DNA of 18,288 nucleotides from Holosporales bacterium (GCA_031270515.1 JAISXM010000099.1:1-18288); one strand, 5' to 3'; counted from the stretch's first letter, positions 6,137 to 14,670 are shown. Made by a program: numbers and translations. The notes: generated from the sequence alone by a model not told the origin.

Positions 6137-7285
6137 ATGACCCGACACTCCACACATCCCAAACGATTCGAGCGCATTGTAATTGTCGCCGGCGGGTGGT
6201 CCGAAGAGCGCGAAGTCTCGCTCGCTTCAGGGAAATCAATGTACGACGCGTTGATGCAATCTGGCCGCTATGCGAGCGTCTCCATAATCGATGCAGGACA
6301 GGACTTGCCGACGCTGGTGCAAGACATCCTAAACGCGAGGCCGGACGTCATCCTTAACGCTCTGCATGGCGTCGGTGGCGAGGATGGCGTAATTCAGGGC
6401 GTGTTTGAGATGTTGCGCATTCCGTATACGCACTCTGGAGTTACGGCGTCTGCGCTTGCGATGGACAAGGTGCTGTCTCGTATTATTTTTGAGAAGGCGG
6501 GCATCCCCGTGCCAACGTGGAAGCTGTGTGAGTTGAATGAGTTGAGGAAGCTGTGTAACCTCAGCGACCTGAGTGACCGAAGCGACCTGAGTTACCGAAG
6601 TGACTTAAGTAACCTAAATGACCTGTGCAACTTGTGCGACCTAAGTGACCTGGCAAACAATGCACGCGCGCCGCTTGCTTTTCCGTTCGTGATTAAACCA
6701 AGAAAAGAAGGATCCAGCGTCGGAGTGCACATCATCAAATCTGCAAACGCGCTGGCGGAGGCGTTGGCTACTTGGAATTACGGCACGCAGATTTTGATAG
6801 AAGAGTACCTGCAAGGGAAGGAGATTCAGACCGCCGTGCTAAACGGCACGCCGCTTGGGACGATAGAGATTCGGCCGTGTGGCGAATTTTTCGATTACCG
6901 CAGCAAGTACACTCCGGGGGGGGCGGCGCACATCATGCCAGCGGACATCCCCGCGCGAGCGTATGAGCAGGTGCACGAGTTTGCAAAGACGGCGTATCAG
7001 ATGCTGGGGTGCCGCGGGATCGCGCGCTTGGACTTCATATATGTGCCGCCGTCAACTTGTGGGCAGGATGCGGCGAATAGCGACGGGGCGAACGGTGATG
7101 CGGCAAATCGTGGCGGGGCGAGCGAGGATGCGCCTGCGGGGACGTCGTATCTGCTGGAACTAAACTCGCAGCCGGGAATGACGGAGACGTCGCTGGTGCC
7201 GGATATTGCGAAGTACATGGGGTGGTCTTACTTGGATGTAATAGAGCGAATGCTTTGCGACGTAGAATTAAATCTTGTGGACTAA
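6137..7285 (+). CDS. ddl: D-alanine--D-alanine ligase with two low-complexity insertions
   Basis: ATP-grasp ligase that makes D-Ala-D-Ala for peptidoglycan in the cytosol. Family motifs in order: GGWSEEREVSLASG (residues 19-32), HGVGGEDGVIQG (77-88), FVIKPRKEGSSVGVH (184-198), EEYLQGKE, DYRSKY, RLDF and LELNSQPGMT. At 382 residues it is about 70 longer than typical Ddl. The excess is two insertions: residues ~131-172, a run of SDL/SDR/CNL triplets from a 9-bp DNA period, and residues ~306-335, a GDAAN-type repeat just before the last catalytic segment. Both are in frame, between core elements, with all motifs kept, so the enzyme is probably active. ATG 6137 is preferred over an upstream TTG (6083) from family length and the promoter position. 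The usual murB-ddl-fts neighbours are absent. Confidence 0.95.
   Translation: MTRHSTHPKRFERIVIVAGGWSEEREVSLASGKSMYDALMQSGRYASVSIIDAGQDLPTLVQDILNARPDVILNALHGVGGEDGVIQGVFEMLRIPYTHSGVTASALAMDKVLSRIIFEKAGIPVPTWKLCELNELRKLCNLSDLSDRSDLSYRSDLSNLNDLCNLCDLSDLANNARAPLAFPFVIKPRKEGSSVGVHIIKSANALAEALATWNYGTQILIEEYLQGKEIQTAVLNGTPLGTIEIRPCGEFFDYRSKYTPGGAAHIMPADIPARAYEQVHEFAKTAYQMLGCRGIARLDFIYVPPSTCGQDAANSDGANGDAANRGGASEDAPAGTSYLLELNSQPGMTETSLVPDIAKYMGWSYLDVIERMLCDVELNLVD
6551..6652 (+). repeat. 9-bp period repeat inside ddl
   Basis: Units such as GACCTGAGT and GACCGAAGC run through this stretch and encode repeated SDL/SDR/SNL tripeptides (ddl residues ~139-172). Such a run is not found in normal Ddl proteins. 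Confidence 0.85.
7061..7132 (+). repeat. Imperfect ~30-bp repeat inside ddl (second insertion)
   Basis: GATGCGGCGAATAGCGACGG and GATGCGGCAAATCGTGGCGG, offset 30 bp, encode the repeated DAAN(S/R)(D/G)GA block before the C-terminal LELNSQPGMT motif. Confidence 0.75.
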
Positions 7286-7316
7286 TTCAACGAGCTTTTT
7301 AATGTTTCGGCGAATC

Positions 7317-7439
7317 ATTAGACATGTTGCGAAATTCGTTTTTGCCCGTTGATTCCTGCCGCATTGACGCAGCTTTCGTGACAGATCGACGCGACAGATC
7401 GACGCGACAGATCTATTAGACATGTTGCGAAATTCGTTT
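7317..7439 (+). repeat. 25-bp direct repeats flanking a 13-bp tandem repeat
   Basis: A 25-bp sequence beginning ATTAGACATGTTGCGAAATT occurs perfectly at 7317-7341 and 7415-7439. Between them CAGATCGACGCGA is repeated in tandem (7382-7413). The left copy leads into the dispersed repeat at 7326-7384. Confidence 0.9.
7326..7384 (+). repeat. Dispersed ~60-bp repeat, intergenic copy
   Basis: Aligns without gaps to 8305-8363 (offset 979): both start GTTGCGAA and share GTTGATTCCTGCCG and a TGACGCAGCTTYCG core. A diverged copy lies at 4842-4896. Confidence 0.8.
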
Positions 7440-7482
7440 ACAAGGCAAAGTCTTTGTATTGTATTCGGCCGAAAATATCTCA

Positions 7483-7511
7483 TTGAAAATGCCTTTATAA
7501 TGCGCTATAAA
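7483..7511 (+). promoter_or_regulatory. Sigma70-like promoter of the giant exported protein
   Basis: TTGAAA (7483-7488), 17-bp spacer, TATAAA (7506-7511), about 41 bp before the GTG start at 7553. Confidence 0.6.
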
Positions 7512-7552
7512 AGAGATGTAGCAGTAGGTGCATTAGGAATGGTACACAGCTT

Positions 7553-10500
7553 GTGAATATTGGTAAATACAGATTTTGTCGATCCAGCATTGCGATTTTG
7601 CGATTTCTATTGTGTGTAGTGCTAATAGCGGTGTTGTTACCTGCACATTCGTGGACAAGTGTAGATTGGGTTGCACTAGCAGAGTCGCGCGAAGAGCTAG
7701 CAAGGAAGTTGTTCCGCCCCACAGAAGTCGCGTATCGACTAGGGCTGCGCGATTTACCTGGTGAACGTGGGCGCTATCCTGACGAAGAAGCGGAGATACT
7801 TTCTTCCAACAAAGATGCAGGAAGGCTCTTTTCCTCCGAAGAAGTACAACAACATGACGCTTGTGTGAATAATCTTAAAGCTCTATTTGCACGAATTACC
7901 GACAAAGACCCGAACTTTGGTACAAATCAAAAAAAATTGCAAAATGAATTACAGAAGTTTGTATATGTATCCGTTTTTCCATGGGAACAAATCTTTGCAT
8001 GCGTGCATTTTAATGAGGATGAGACATCGCTGGAGTTTAATTTGCCACCCGATGATGATTGCGATCTTTTACGAGTATTAATTGCGACAGGAATCATAAA
8101 AAGTATAAATAGATTGCTTCAAATAGTTAGATGTCATAAAAGCTGCGGTTCGGTGATCAGAAATTTGCCAGATTATACATTAATAAAACAAGAGACCATA
8201 GACGTAGGAGGACATACACTTTGCATAACGCAGAATTTGCCAAAGACAGAAAATCTGATCGTAGCGATGGAAGATGGCTTTCTGGTGGATTACGGAATAG
8301 GTCTGTTGCGAACGCCCTTTTGGGCCGTTGATTCCTGCCGTGCTGACGCAGCTTCCGCAGCAGGCATGCATCCCACCGTATTAAGTAAACTGGAAAAGCT
8401 TAAAGGATTGTGCGCTAAATATACATACGAAAAAACATTCAAAAATCAGAACGTGCAAACCGTAGACATTACAAATGATAGGGAACGCGGTGCCCTTTGC
8501 AAATATATGGACGCTGTATTTGGCTCGACTTCGGACTGTGCGTTAAAGGACGCACTTGATTCTTCATCCTATGCGAATGAACTTGCACACCGCAATCAAC
8601 AGGAACGCGCATTTTTCTTATTTTTATGTGGGACAACTTGCGCTTCGGAGACAGAGCTCGCATCGAAAATATGTAACCCTTACTTATCGGGAATACGCGT
8701 GCCTTCCAAATCAACAAAACATCACGAGCTCAGAACAAACGCGTCGGGATCTGATTGGGTCGAATTCATTCAATTTTGCAATGATGCCAAAGCTTTTAAG
8801 CGACAATGGCAACAAGAAGGAAGATCGCCAACGTCTGCGCGAGAATTGCTTTTAGTGACAGTAGCGTCCTTTCTTGAATTTGGTGGGACCAACGCAGACT
8901 TAAAACAATTGGCTAAAGACCTAAAAAAACTACGAAAGATGATAGCAGCGTCTGCAAAAGACGCCGGCCCATTCAATACACAATGCTGGCAGAGTCGCAT
9001 TTCGTTGTGGCAAGCATTTTGTTCTGTAGGACAAGTACAGGACCTTAGCGCTCAAGGGTTGTGTAATTTTCCCGCATACAAAATACGCGATTGGTTGCCT
9101 GATTTCGTAAGCAATTTAAAACGCCACTTACTGCCATATTCTGGTTTGGCGTACTACGTTTCGTTAATGAAAGAAATATCACAATCTTCTGTCCCCGAAG
9201 GCGGAGTTCCACTCTTAAATGAGTATATGTATGTAACGCTATGCGAAGCATACAGCCAGGGCAGGTTGGCATTTATTCAACGACATGTGGACATCGGAAA
9301 GATATTAGGACAAAAAGAGTGGATGAGATTTTGTAGCAGTATATCTCAAGAAGCAGCGAGCAGTTGGCGCATTGAGAATTATTGCCAAACAAAACAATTT
9401 GAACGAGGCGCCCAACAAACAACCGCACCGAATGATACTCCACAGACAGATAAATTGACGGAGACTCAGCGTATAATAGCTGCGAAGTTGAGCAGAATGA
9501 GTGTCCCCGAGTGGCCTGCAGCAGATGATATTAGACAGCACTTCGTAAACGAAGACGAACCGCAGCTGTTTATGTTGCAAAGGTTTATTCCGGAACGAGA
9601 ACCCAAGTATCCAAAATCGGTACAACGTCTAACTTATATGATTCAGTTCATAGACGAATTGTTGAACCGAGACGATTTTAATGAATTCATAATTTCAAAC
9701 CAAAACGGTTTTAATGACCTCGCCATCAAAGATCTGCGTAGTAGAATAGAAACAATGAGGTCGAAGTTTAGTGATGGAGAAGGGCAAATTGGAAAGACTG
9801 CAGTTGGAGAAGCGTTAATTGGAGAAGCGTCAAGCGAATCGCAGGGATTTGCTGACGAATTTCGCCAATTTTTAAACAGATACATTGTGACCATACAACA
9901 GAAATGTGATCCGATCGAAAATTATCATCGTGTGTTGCAAACGAAATTGACCGAAATGAAGTGTAGCATAGAGTCTTTACTTCAAGACAATTTTGAAATA
10001 CATGGATATCCGCTAGCAGACGTTCTCAGATTCCGCGGAGATCCGATCTGTATCGATTTTTGGGCCGGACGAATTTATTTTGATACGCGCGAAAACGATT
10101 CATCAATAGCACTATACAACCGCGCACTATTCCAAAAGAGAGAACCAAGGGCGGGAGTGCGAAAATACAGCGATTTGGGAAATACTCCAGTAGAGCGACT
10201 TGAAGTCATAGCTAAATGTATTGAAGCAGCTCGCGTAAACACAGATTGGGAAATACAGGGGAATTGGCATGATTGCGTGGTGGTTGCAGGAAGAACAATT
10301 CTTTTGGAGTTTTTTAGCCCTAAAAGTACTGAAAAAGATAACATGATAGAACAACTCAAACATATGTCTCCGATTGCGCGTAGCACGCTGGCAATGTTTT
10401 ACTATTGGCATCGTTGCGAGTTGGCTATATTTGGAGAAGAAGAGTATGTAGCAGAGACTCCAGAGCTTGATGTCGCGCGGCAACTAGAGCTTGATGATAC

Positions 10501-12628
10501 TACGCAGCAGTCTGAGCCTGAGTATACGTCGCAGCCTGAGCCTGTAGCCCCGCCCGTATCAACAAAATCAGTTGCGACTAAAACACCGGGAAGAGGACCT
10601 ATCCCACCTCAGCCGTCATCTAAGCCGTCAGTTGCGACTAAAGCCCCGGGGGGAAGAGGACCTCCCCCATCTAAGCCGTCGCCTAAGCCGTTACCTGCAA
10701 CTGGTGCTTCACCTAAGCCGTTACCTGCAACTGGCACGCCATCTAAGCCGTCGCCTAAGCCGTCGCCTAAGCCGTTACCTATCAAGTCAGTAACACAAGC
10801 GGCCCCTCAACCTAAAGTTGCAAAAACCATTAAAACTGGACCTAAGATTTTGGTCGTTAAAAGAGGTTCGCTGGTTCAATATGTTACGACGGTTCACGCC
10901 CAGGAGGTTAGCGATCTGCAGATTGATCTGTCCAACAACCTGAGGTTAGACGTGACAACTTCCGTTGCATCCGCAGTTGACGATCCGTATGTTGTTGCTT
11001 TGCGTAAATGCATGAAAGGCGCACTTCCACACTTGTTCCCACTGAATGATGTGTGGAGTACGTGGCTAGCAGGGGCCCGCAGTCCCTCGTGTCGGGTATT
11101 GTACAATTGGATTGGAAATATACAACATTTAGATAGAAGAACGCACTATATCGGGTATAAGTATTTCGCAAGTCCTCCCCTCTTGCTGATGAATAACGCA
11201 TTCGAGACCGTATTTGGTGGCACACCAGACCGAGAATACGTGGAGTACACCTATTGGGATGGAACGCGCAAATGTGGAGAAAAAGCGGACCCAGCAGAAG
11301 ATAATCAAGTCGAATCTATAACATTACACGGGAACGCAAAATTGCCTAAAAGGGGGTTCGAAAATTTGCAACGTGTTGTTGCGCGTGGACAAAACGGATT
11401 GTCGTTCAATGATGTAGGTTTATATGTTGACGTTGTTGCCGTTGCAAATACATATTATCGCGATCTTGGAGGTCACGTAGGCAGCTTTGATGGCTTTTTA
11501 GCACGTTCGATAACGGATCCAATTTATAGCGGTATTATGGCTCGATACATCGACTACAATTTGTCTGAACGTGTATATGATGAGCCTCTTGTCAGTGTCA
11601 ACAGAACAGATGAGATATTGGAGGAGAAAGGGACGCGATGGAGCCAGGATAAAGACGCACCTGTATGGAATGGATCAATTGCAGATGTAGAATCGCCATG
11701 TACATCTAGAGTTGCACGTTATTTAATGGAATTTAATTCGCTACACTATAATTGCAACCTCAATTTAGAGATTCTGTCATTCAATAAATTTCGTGCATCG
11801 TCAAGATTTTGCCGTGGTGCGCGAAATGGCGGTCGTTTCGCACTTTTGTTGACGGGAAGAAACCCAGAGAACACACTCTACGGCAATGGTGTCTGCCCTC
11901 TTGTAAGGTTATGTCAAGGGATAGACTCGGGCAAGGCGTATCCTCGTGAACTCGTTCCTGTGTTTACTACATCAAAAATCGACAATCCAATGTTGTGTGG
12001 GCTCAATGTAATCCATGTCGATAATAAGCCGTTTTGGGACATTTCGGTCACGTTTGCAAGGCAGTTATTTAAGCAACTAAATGCATCAGTACGACCGCAA
12101 ACGTCGGACAAACAAAGTCAAAAAGATAAAATGAACACCGCATTTCTGTCGCTTGTAAAAAAAATCCACATACCTGTGCACAGCATATCCGTTCCAAGTG
12201 ATGTGGATGTCCAAGATTTTTGGTTAGCAAAGCAAATATACAACACCGATTTTGCGCACATTCTACAAGGAGACGTTGTGTTGATAAAAAGAGAGTATTT
12301 TAGCTCATATATGTATATTCAAAACAACCCGTTCAACCCGGCAAATCCGTATCTTCAGCTAACGGAGGAAGAATACGCAAGAATTGTTGACGGAATGAAA
12401 AAACACTGTTCGGACAAATCATTGTTAACGTGGGAACCAACGTTAGCTAGTGCAGTTTTAAAACAATTGGCACCTAAGTTGCAGACAATAAAGTATTGGG
12501 ACGAATGCAAGTATATGCGTGACGCAGTCGTAGGACAAGGCCTTTATGAAGCAGGTGTGTCGTTGCTACAAGCATGCGGAAATAATATTTACTACAATCT
12601 GACATACGTAAAATTCCCTACAATCTGA
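7553..12628 (+). CDS. Giant exported protein of unknown function with PxxP-rich linker
   Basis: 1691 residues; no family recognised. An N-terminal signal (hydrophobic residues 13-30, then PAHSW) and many scattered Cys residues suggest export and disulfides. It has three parts: residues ~35-970, largely helical-looking; ~971-1083, acidic then Pro/Lys/Ser-rich with repeats such as SKPSPKPLPATG and GGRGPPPSKP; and ~1084-1691, a mixed, Cys- and aromatic-rich region. The linker comes from 60-, 30- and 12-bp DNA repeats. GTG 7553 is the only start that includes the signal; AGGA at 7535 is rather far (14 nt). A dispersed repeat is inserted in frame at residues ~252-272, and a 26-bp tandem duplication has altered the last residues. 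A+T-richer than ddl and gltX. It could be a host-interaction protein; nothing in the sequence proves this. Confidence 0.85.
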   Translation: MNIGKYRFCRSSIAILRFLLCVVLIAVLLPAHSWTSVDWVALAESREELARKLFRPTEVAYRLGLRDLPGERGRYPDEEAEILSSNKDAGRLFSSEEVQQHDACVNNLKALFARITDKDPNFGTNQKKLQNELQKFVYVSVFPWEQIFACVHFNEDETSLEFNLPPDDDCDLLRVLIATGIIKSINRLLQIVRCHKSCGSVIRNLPDYTLIKQETIDVGGHTLCITQNLPKTENLIVAMEDGFLVDYGIGLLRTPFWAVDSCRADAASAAGMHPTVLSKLEKLKGLCAKYTYEKTFKNQNVQTVDITNDRERGALCKYMDAVFGSTSDCALKDALDSSSYANELAHRNQQERAFFLFLCGTTCASETELASKICNPYLSGIRVPSKSTKHHELRTNASGSDWVEFIQFCNDAKAFKRQWQQEGRSPTSARELLLVTVASFLEFGGTNADLKQLAKDLKKLRKMIAASAKDAGPFNTQCWQSRISLWQAFCSVGQVQDLSAQGLCNFPAYKIRDWLPDFVSNLKRHLLPYSGLAYYVSLMKEISQSSVPEGGVPLLNEYMYVTLCEAYSQGRLAFIQRHVDIGKILGQKEWMRFCSSISQEAASSWRIENYCQTKQFERGAQQTTAPNDTPQTDKLTETQRIIAAKLSRMSVPEWPAADDIRQHFVNEDEPQLFMLQRFIPEREPKYPKSVQRLTYMIQFIDELLNRDDFNEFIISNQNGFNDLAIKDLRSRIETMRSKFSDGEGQIGKTAVGEALIGEASSESQGFADEFRQFLNRYIVTIQQKCDPIENYHRVLQTKLTEMKCSIESLLQDNFEIHGYPLADVLRFRGDPICIDFWAGRIYFDTRENDSSIALYNRALFQKREPRAGVRKYSDLGNTPVERLEVIAKCIEAARVNTDWEIQGNWHDCVVVAGRTILLEFFSPKSTEKDNMIEQLKHMSPIARSTLAMFYYWHRCELAIFGEEEYVAETPELDVARQLELDDTTQQSEPEYTSQPEPVAPPVSTKSVATKTPGRGPIPPQPSSKPSVATKAPGGRGPPPSKPSPKPLPATGASPKPLPATGTPSKPSPKPSPKPLPIKSVTQAAPQPKVAKTIKTGPKILVVKRGSLVQYVTTVHAQEVSDLQIDLSNNLRLDVTTSVASAVDDPYVVALRKCMKGALPHLFPLNDVWSTWLAGARSPSCRVLYNWIGNIQHLDRRTHYIGYKYFASPPLLLMNNAFETVFGGTPDREYVEYTYWDGTRKCGEKADPAEDNQVESITLHGNAKLPKRGFENLQRVVARGQNGLSFNDVGLYVDVVAVANTYYRDLGGHVGSFDGFLARSITDPIYSGIMARYIDYNLSERVYDEPLVSVNRTDEILEEKGTRWSQDKDAPVWNGSIADVESPCTSRVARYLMEFNSLHYNCNLNLEILSFNKFRASSRFCRGARNGGRFALLLTGRNPENTLYGNGVCPLVRLCQGIDSGKAYPRELVPVFTTSKIDNPMLCGLNVIHVDNKPFWDISVTFARQLFKQLNASVRPQTSDKQSQKDKMNTAFLSLVKKIHIPVHSISVPSDVDVQDFWLAKQIYNTDFAHILQGDVVLIKREYFSSYMYIQNNPFNPANPYLQLTEEEYARIVDGMKKHCSDKSLLTWEPTLASAVLKQLAPKLQTIKYWDECKYMRDAVVGQGLYEAGVSLLQACGNNIYYNLTYVKFPTI
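8305..8363 (+). repeat. Dispersed repeat copy inside the giant gene
   Basis: Gapless counterpart of 7326-7384, read here in frame as TPFWAVDSCRADAASAAG. A repeat of intergenic type has become part of the coding sequence, as Rickettsia palindromic elements do. Confidence 0.8.
10568..10785 (+). repeat. Nested coding repeats of the Pro-rich linker
   Basis: TCAGTTGCGACTAAA at 10568 and 10628 (60-bp offset), CCTAAGCCGTTACCTGCAAC at 10682 and 10712 (30-bp offset), then AAGCCGTCGCCT 12-bp units. All periods are multiples of three. Confidence 0.9.
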
Positions 12629-12644
12629 CAGACGTAAACTTCCC
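12593..12644 (+). repeat. 26-bp tandem duplication across the giant gene's stop codon
   Basis: Two adjacent 26-bp units (12593-12618, 12619-12644) starting TACAATCTGACA differ at two bases. The length is not a multiple of three, so the reading frame shifts and ends at TGA 12626-12628. Confidence 0.93.
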
Positions 12645-12733
12645 GACGGTTCAATGAACAGAGCCCCATAAGACACGATTTGAAGACCGTTGTACCTGTT
12701 ATTTTAGTGCCGTCTTTTTACGAAGAGCTGCGC

Positions 12734-13522
12734 TTAGCGTACCAAGCAATTCAACACCGCCACTACAGTATGCGCCGGAGTCAGCGTATCTTCGTCAATC
12801 TCGCTGACAAAATCCGCCACTTGGTCATATTTGCGACACCACACTCTCGCGTTTGGCACATCCGCCATCGCCCGTCGCCACAGTAAACACGTAACCGCGT
12901 CCACAACCGTTGGCACAGACACGCTCGCAACCAGTTCATCGACCACTTGCAGCGCGGGCACGCTGCCACTACGCAGCGCCTCCTCTGCCACGGCCCACAC
13001 CTTCTGCGCACCAACATCTTCGGATAATCGCGTCTGCATAGCGACATCACGATGTGGAATAAAAATCTTCTGTGCGCGCGACAATATTGTCGCACTAATG
13101 CTGTACAAGCTATCCGCCAGCAGCAACATCGTCGTGTTGCGGGGCATTTCCTCCATATTCTTCAACAGCGCATTACTCGCCGACACGTTCAGCGCGTCCG
13201 CGGGCTGCACAACAACGACGCGCCACCCAGGAAGAACCGGCGTATCCTGCAAAAAAACGGACAACTCGCGCACCACCTCCACCGTAATTGGGCGCGTCTC
13301 CTTGGTCAATGCGGTCAGCTGGTAAAAATTAGGAAACGTATTGCTGGCGATGTGTTTGCGCACCACGTCCCGGCTCATCTTTGTGCTATCGGACAGCACT
13401 TCGACCGCCAAATCCTGCGCAATATGTTGGTAATTACCATAAAGCAAATACACCTGAGCTAGGCGACCGCCTTGGTAATGTTGGAACAACTCATTGACAA
13501 TCTGTGATGACATATCCGACAC
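12734..13522 (-). CDS. holB: DNA polymerase III subunit delta'
   Basis: Clamp-loader subunit of the replicative polymerase. Residues 79-122 (ITVEVVRELSVFLQDTP, then GWRVVVVQPADALNVSASNA followed by LLKNMEE) and ILSRAQKIF are typical of the delta' ATPase-fold region. No Walker A motif is seen (YLLYGNYQHIAQ at that place), as in non-ATPase delta' proteins. The usual sensor SRC reads SRA (148-150), keeping the Arg finger but losing Cys. At 262 residues it is shorter than the common ~300-340. The start is GTG 13522 (AGG 8 nt upstream) or ATG 13513. It follows fzlA on the same strand by 118 bp that are filled with repeats, and it converges with the giant gene. Confidence 0.87.
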   Translation of the reverse strand: MSDMSSQIVNELFQHYQGGRLAQVYLLYGNYQHIAQDLAVEVLSDSTKMSRDVVRKHIASNTFPNFYQLTALTKETRPITVEVVRELSVFLQDTPVLPGWRVVVVQPADALNVSASNALLKNMEEMPRNTTMLLLADSLYSISATILSRAQKIFIPHRDVAMQTRLSEDVGAQKVWAVAEEALRSGSVPALQVVDELVASVSVPTVVDAVTCLLWRRAMADVPNARVWCRKYDQVADFVSEIDEDTLTPAHTVVAVLNCLVR

Positions 13523-13650
13523 AACAATAACCTAAATATTCTCTAGCACAAACTTAAATATTCAGCATGATAGCCTGAATATCCGCCCCGACGGCCTGAA
13601 TATCCAGTACGACGGCCTGAATATCCGCCCCGACAATAACCTAAAAATCC
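13511..13650. repeat. 21-bp tandem repeats and 31-bp direct repeat between fzlA and holB
   Basis: Three 21-bp units beginning CCTGAATATCC at 13574, 13595 and 13616 (units 1 and 3 nearly identical), with a partial unit before them. A 31-bp imperfect direct repeat (25 of 31) at 13511-13541 and 13620-13650 carries the start region of holB and the stop codon of fzlA. Confidence 0.92.
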
Positions 13651-14309
13651 AAATTCGCGTAGTGCGACGCCGGCTGAATATTCAACACGCGATCCGACAA
13701 TATGCGCTTAAAACTAGGACGAGACTTTACTCGCGTATACCACTCCTTCGCCACCGGGAAATGCGCCCACGAAACGCCACCCAGGTAGTCTATCACAGAA
13801 ATGTGCGCCGCCGCAGTAAGGTCCGCAATCGACAGCGTATTCCCCGCCAACCAATTGCGCTGAGCCGCAAATTGCTCCAATTGTTTGAGATAAATACACA
13901 GCGCATCTTTTATTTGCTTGATTACAATCGACGACGGGGACGACTTCGGAAAATAGCGCTTTATATCCTTCTCTAAGACGAGAGGCGCCGTCACATCCGC
14001 AGCAAAATCCTCGTTCATCCACTGAAAAATGCGCCGCGCCTCAGCCCGCTCGGAAAGATCCGGCCCCAGCAATTTAACATGGTCATATGCATCCTCCAGG
14101 TACTCAATTGTTGCGTATACACCCGACACAATTGATCCGTTCAAATCAATTAACACAGGAAGGCGCCCAAACGAGTTCAGCTCTAAAAGTGGGCTTGTTT
14201 TATCCCAAAATTTAGTAATCTCTGTCGCAAAATCAAGCTTTTTCTCTGCTAAAGAAAGAAGCGCTGTGCGCGAAAAAGCGCACAGTGGATAGTAATATAA
14301 AGTCCGCAC
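13641..14309 (-). CDS. fzlA: FtsZ-binding GST-fold protein FzlA
   Basis: A 222-residue GST-fold protein. It begins MRTLYYYPLCAFSRTALLSL like the thioredoxin-like half of GSTs. Its C-terminal half, WLAGNTLSIADLTAAAHIS, then VAKEWYTRVKSRPSF, SDRV and the ending HYANLDF, matches alphaproteobacterial FzlA, which binds FtsZ filaments, promotes constriction and is essential in Caulobacter. Only the very end differs slightly from the HYADLDF common in the family. The start is GTG at 14309; no strong ribosome binding site. Upstream is a ~660-bp region without clear genes; downstream, holB follows in the same direction. A general detoxifying GST is the alternative, less likely because of the tail. In the same frame after its stop the 21-bp repeats would read as heptapeptides (DIQAVGA). 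Confidence 0.88.
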   Translation of the reverse strand: MRTLYYYPLCAFSRTALLSLAEKKLDFATEITKFWDKTSPLLELNSFGRLPVLIDLNGSIVSGVYATIEYLEDAYDHVKLLGPDLSERAEARRIFQWMNEDFAADVTAPLVLEKDIKRYFPKSSPSSIVIKQIKDALCIYLKQLEQFAAQRNWLAGNTLSIADLTAAAHISVIDYLGGVSWAHFPVAKEWYTRVKSRPSFKRILSDRVLNIQPASHYANLDF

Positions 14310-14351
14310 GAACGTAATTTCTTAACAAATCGTTATAACATTCTTACTGTT

Positions 14352-14389
14352 TGGTGGACCAATTGCAACACTTATGCTTGCGTCCACCA
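14352..14389. repeat. Inverted repeat upstream of fzlA
   Basis: TGGTGGAC (14352-14359) and GTCCACCA (14382-14389) form a perfect 8-bp stem, with an inner GCAA/TTGC pairing. No T-run follows on either strand, so it is not a simple terminator. Confidence 0.6.
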
Positions 14390-14448
14390 TCATTGGCACC
14401 CGAAAGCCATACCATAACTATTGTTCGCCATGGGACGAATACATACCA

Positions 14449-14670
14449 TCATTTGCGAGGATTCGCTTTCGTCGCCAAAAACACGCGTGTGCCAGCATAA
14501 AATGAAGTTTGAGAACGCCTATCATCGCGTCGAATTAACACCGCAGGATTAGGAGAACACAACCCAACCTTGTGCAGATAATCTGTCAACAGCGGCGGGC
14601 CTTTCATCCAAAGTAATACTAGGAGTAAAACTGGGTTGATGCAAAACTTTGTATTCATATGCGTGCTCAT
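14449..14670 (-). CDS. Small hypothetical protein with signal-like start (doubtful)
   Basis: 73 codons; the part from the second ATG (MNTKFCINPVLLLVLLWMKG) resembles an export signal and the MNTR start of the pseudokinase. The rest (SQTSFYAGTRVFLATKANPR) is unrecognised. It may be a short exported protein or a remnant of a larger one. No clear ribosome binding site. Confidence 0.3.
   Translation of the reverse strand: MSTHMNTKFCINPVLLLVLLWMKGPPLLTDYLHKVGLCSPNPAVLIRRDDRRSQTSFYAGTRVFLATKANPRK

Noticed and set aside
7317..7439. CRISPR-like array of short direct repeats
   Set aside because: Only two 25-bp repeats with a tandem-repeat interior; no regular spacers and no cas genes.
12658..12733. 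Possible bidirectional terminator between the giant gene and holB
   Set aside because: GAAGAC/GTCTTT near a T-run gives only a 5-6 bp stem with a ~28-nt loop; too weak to call.
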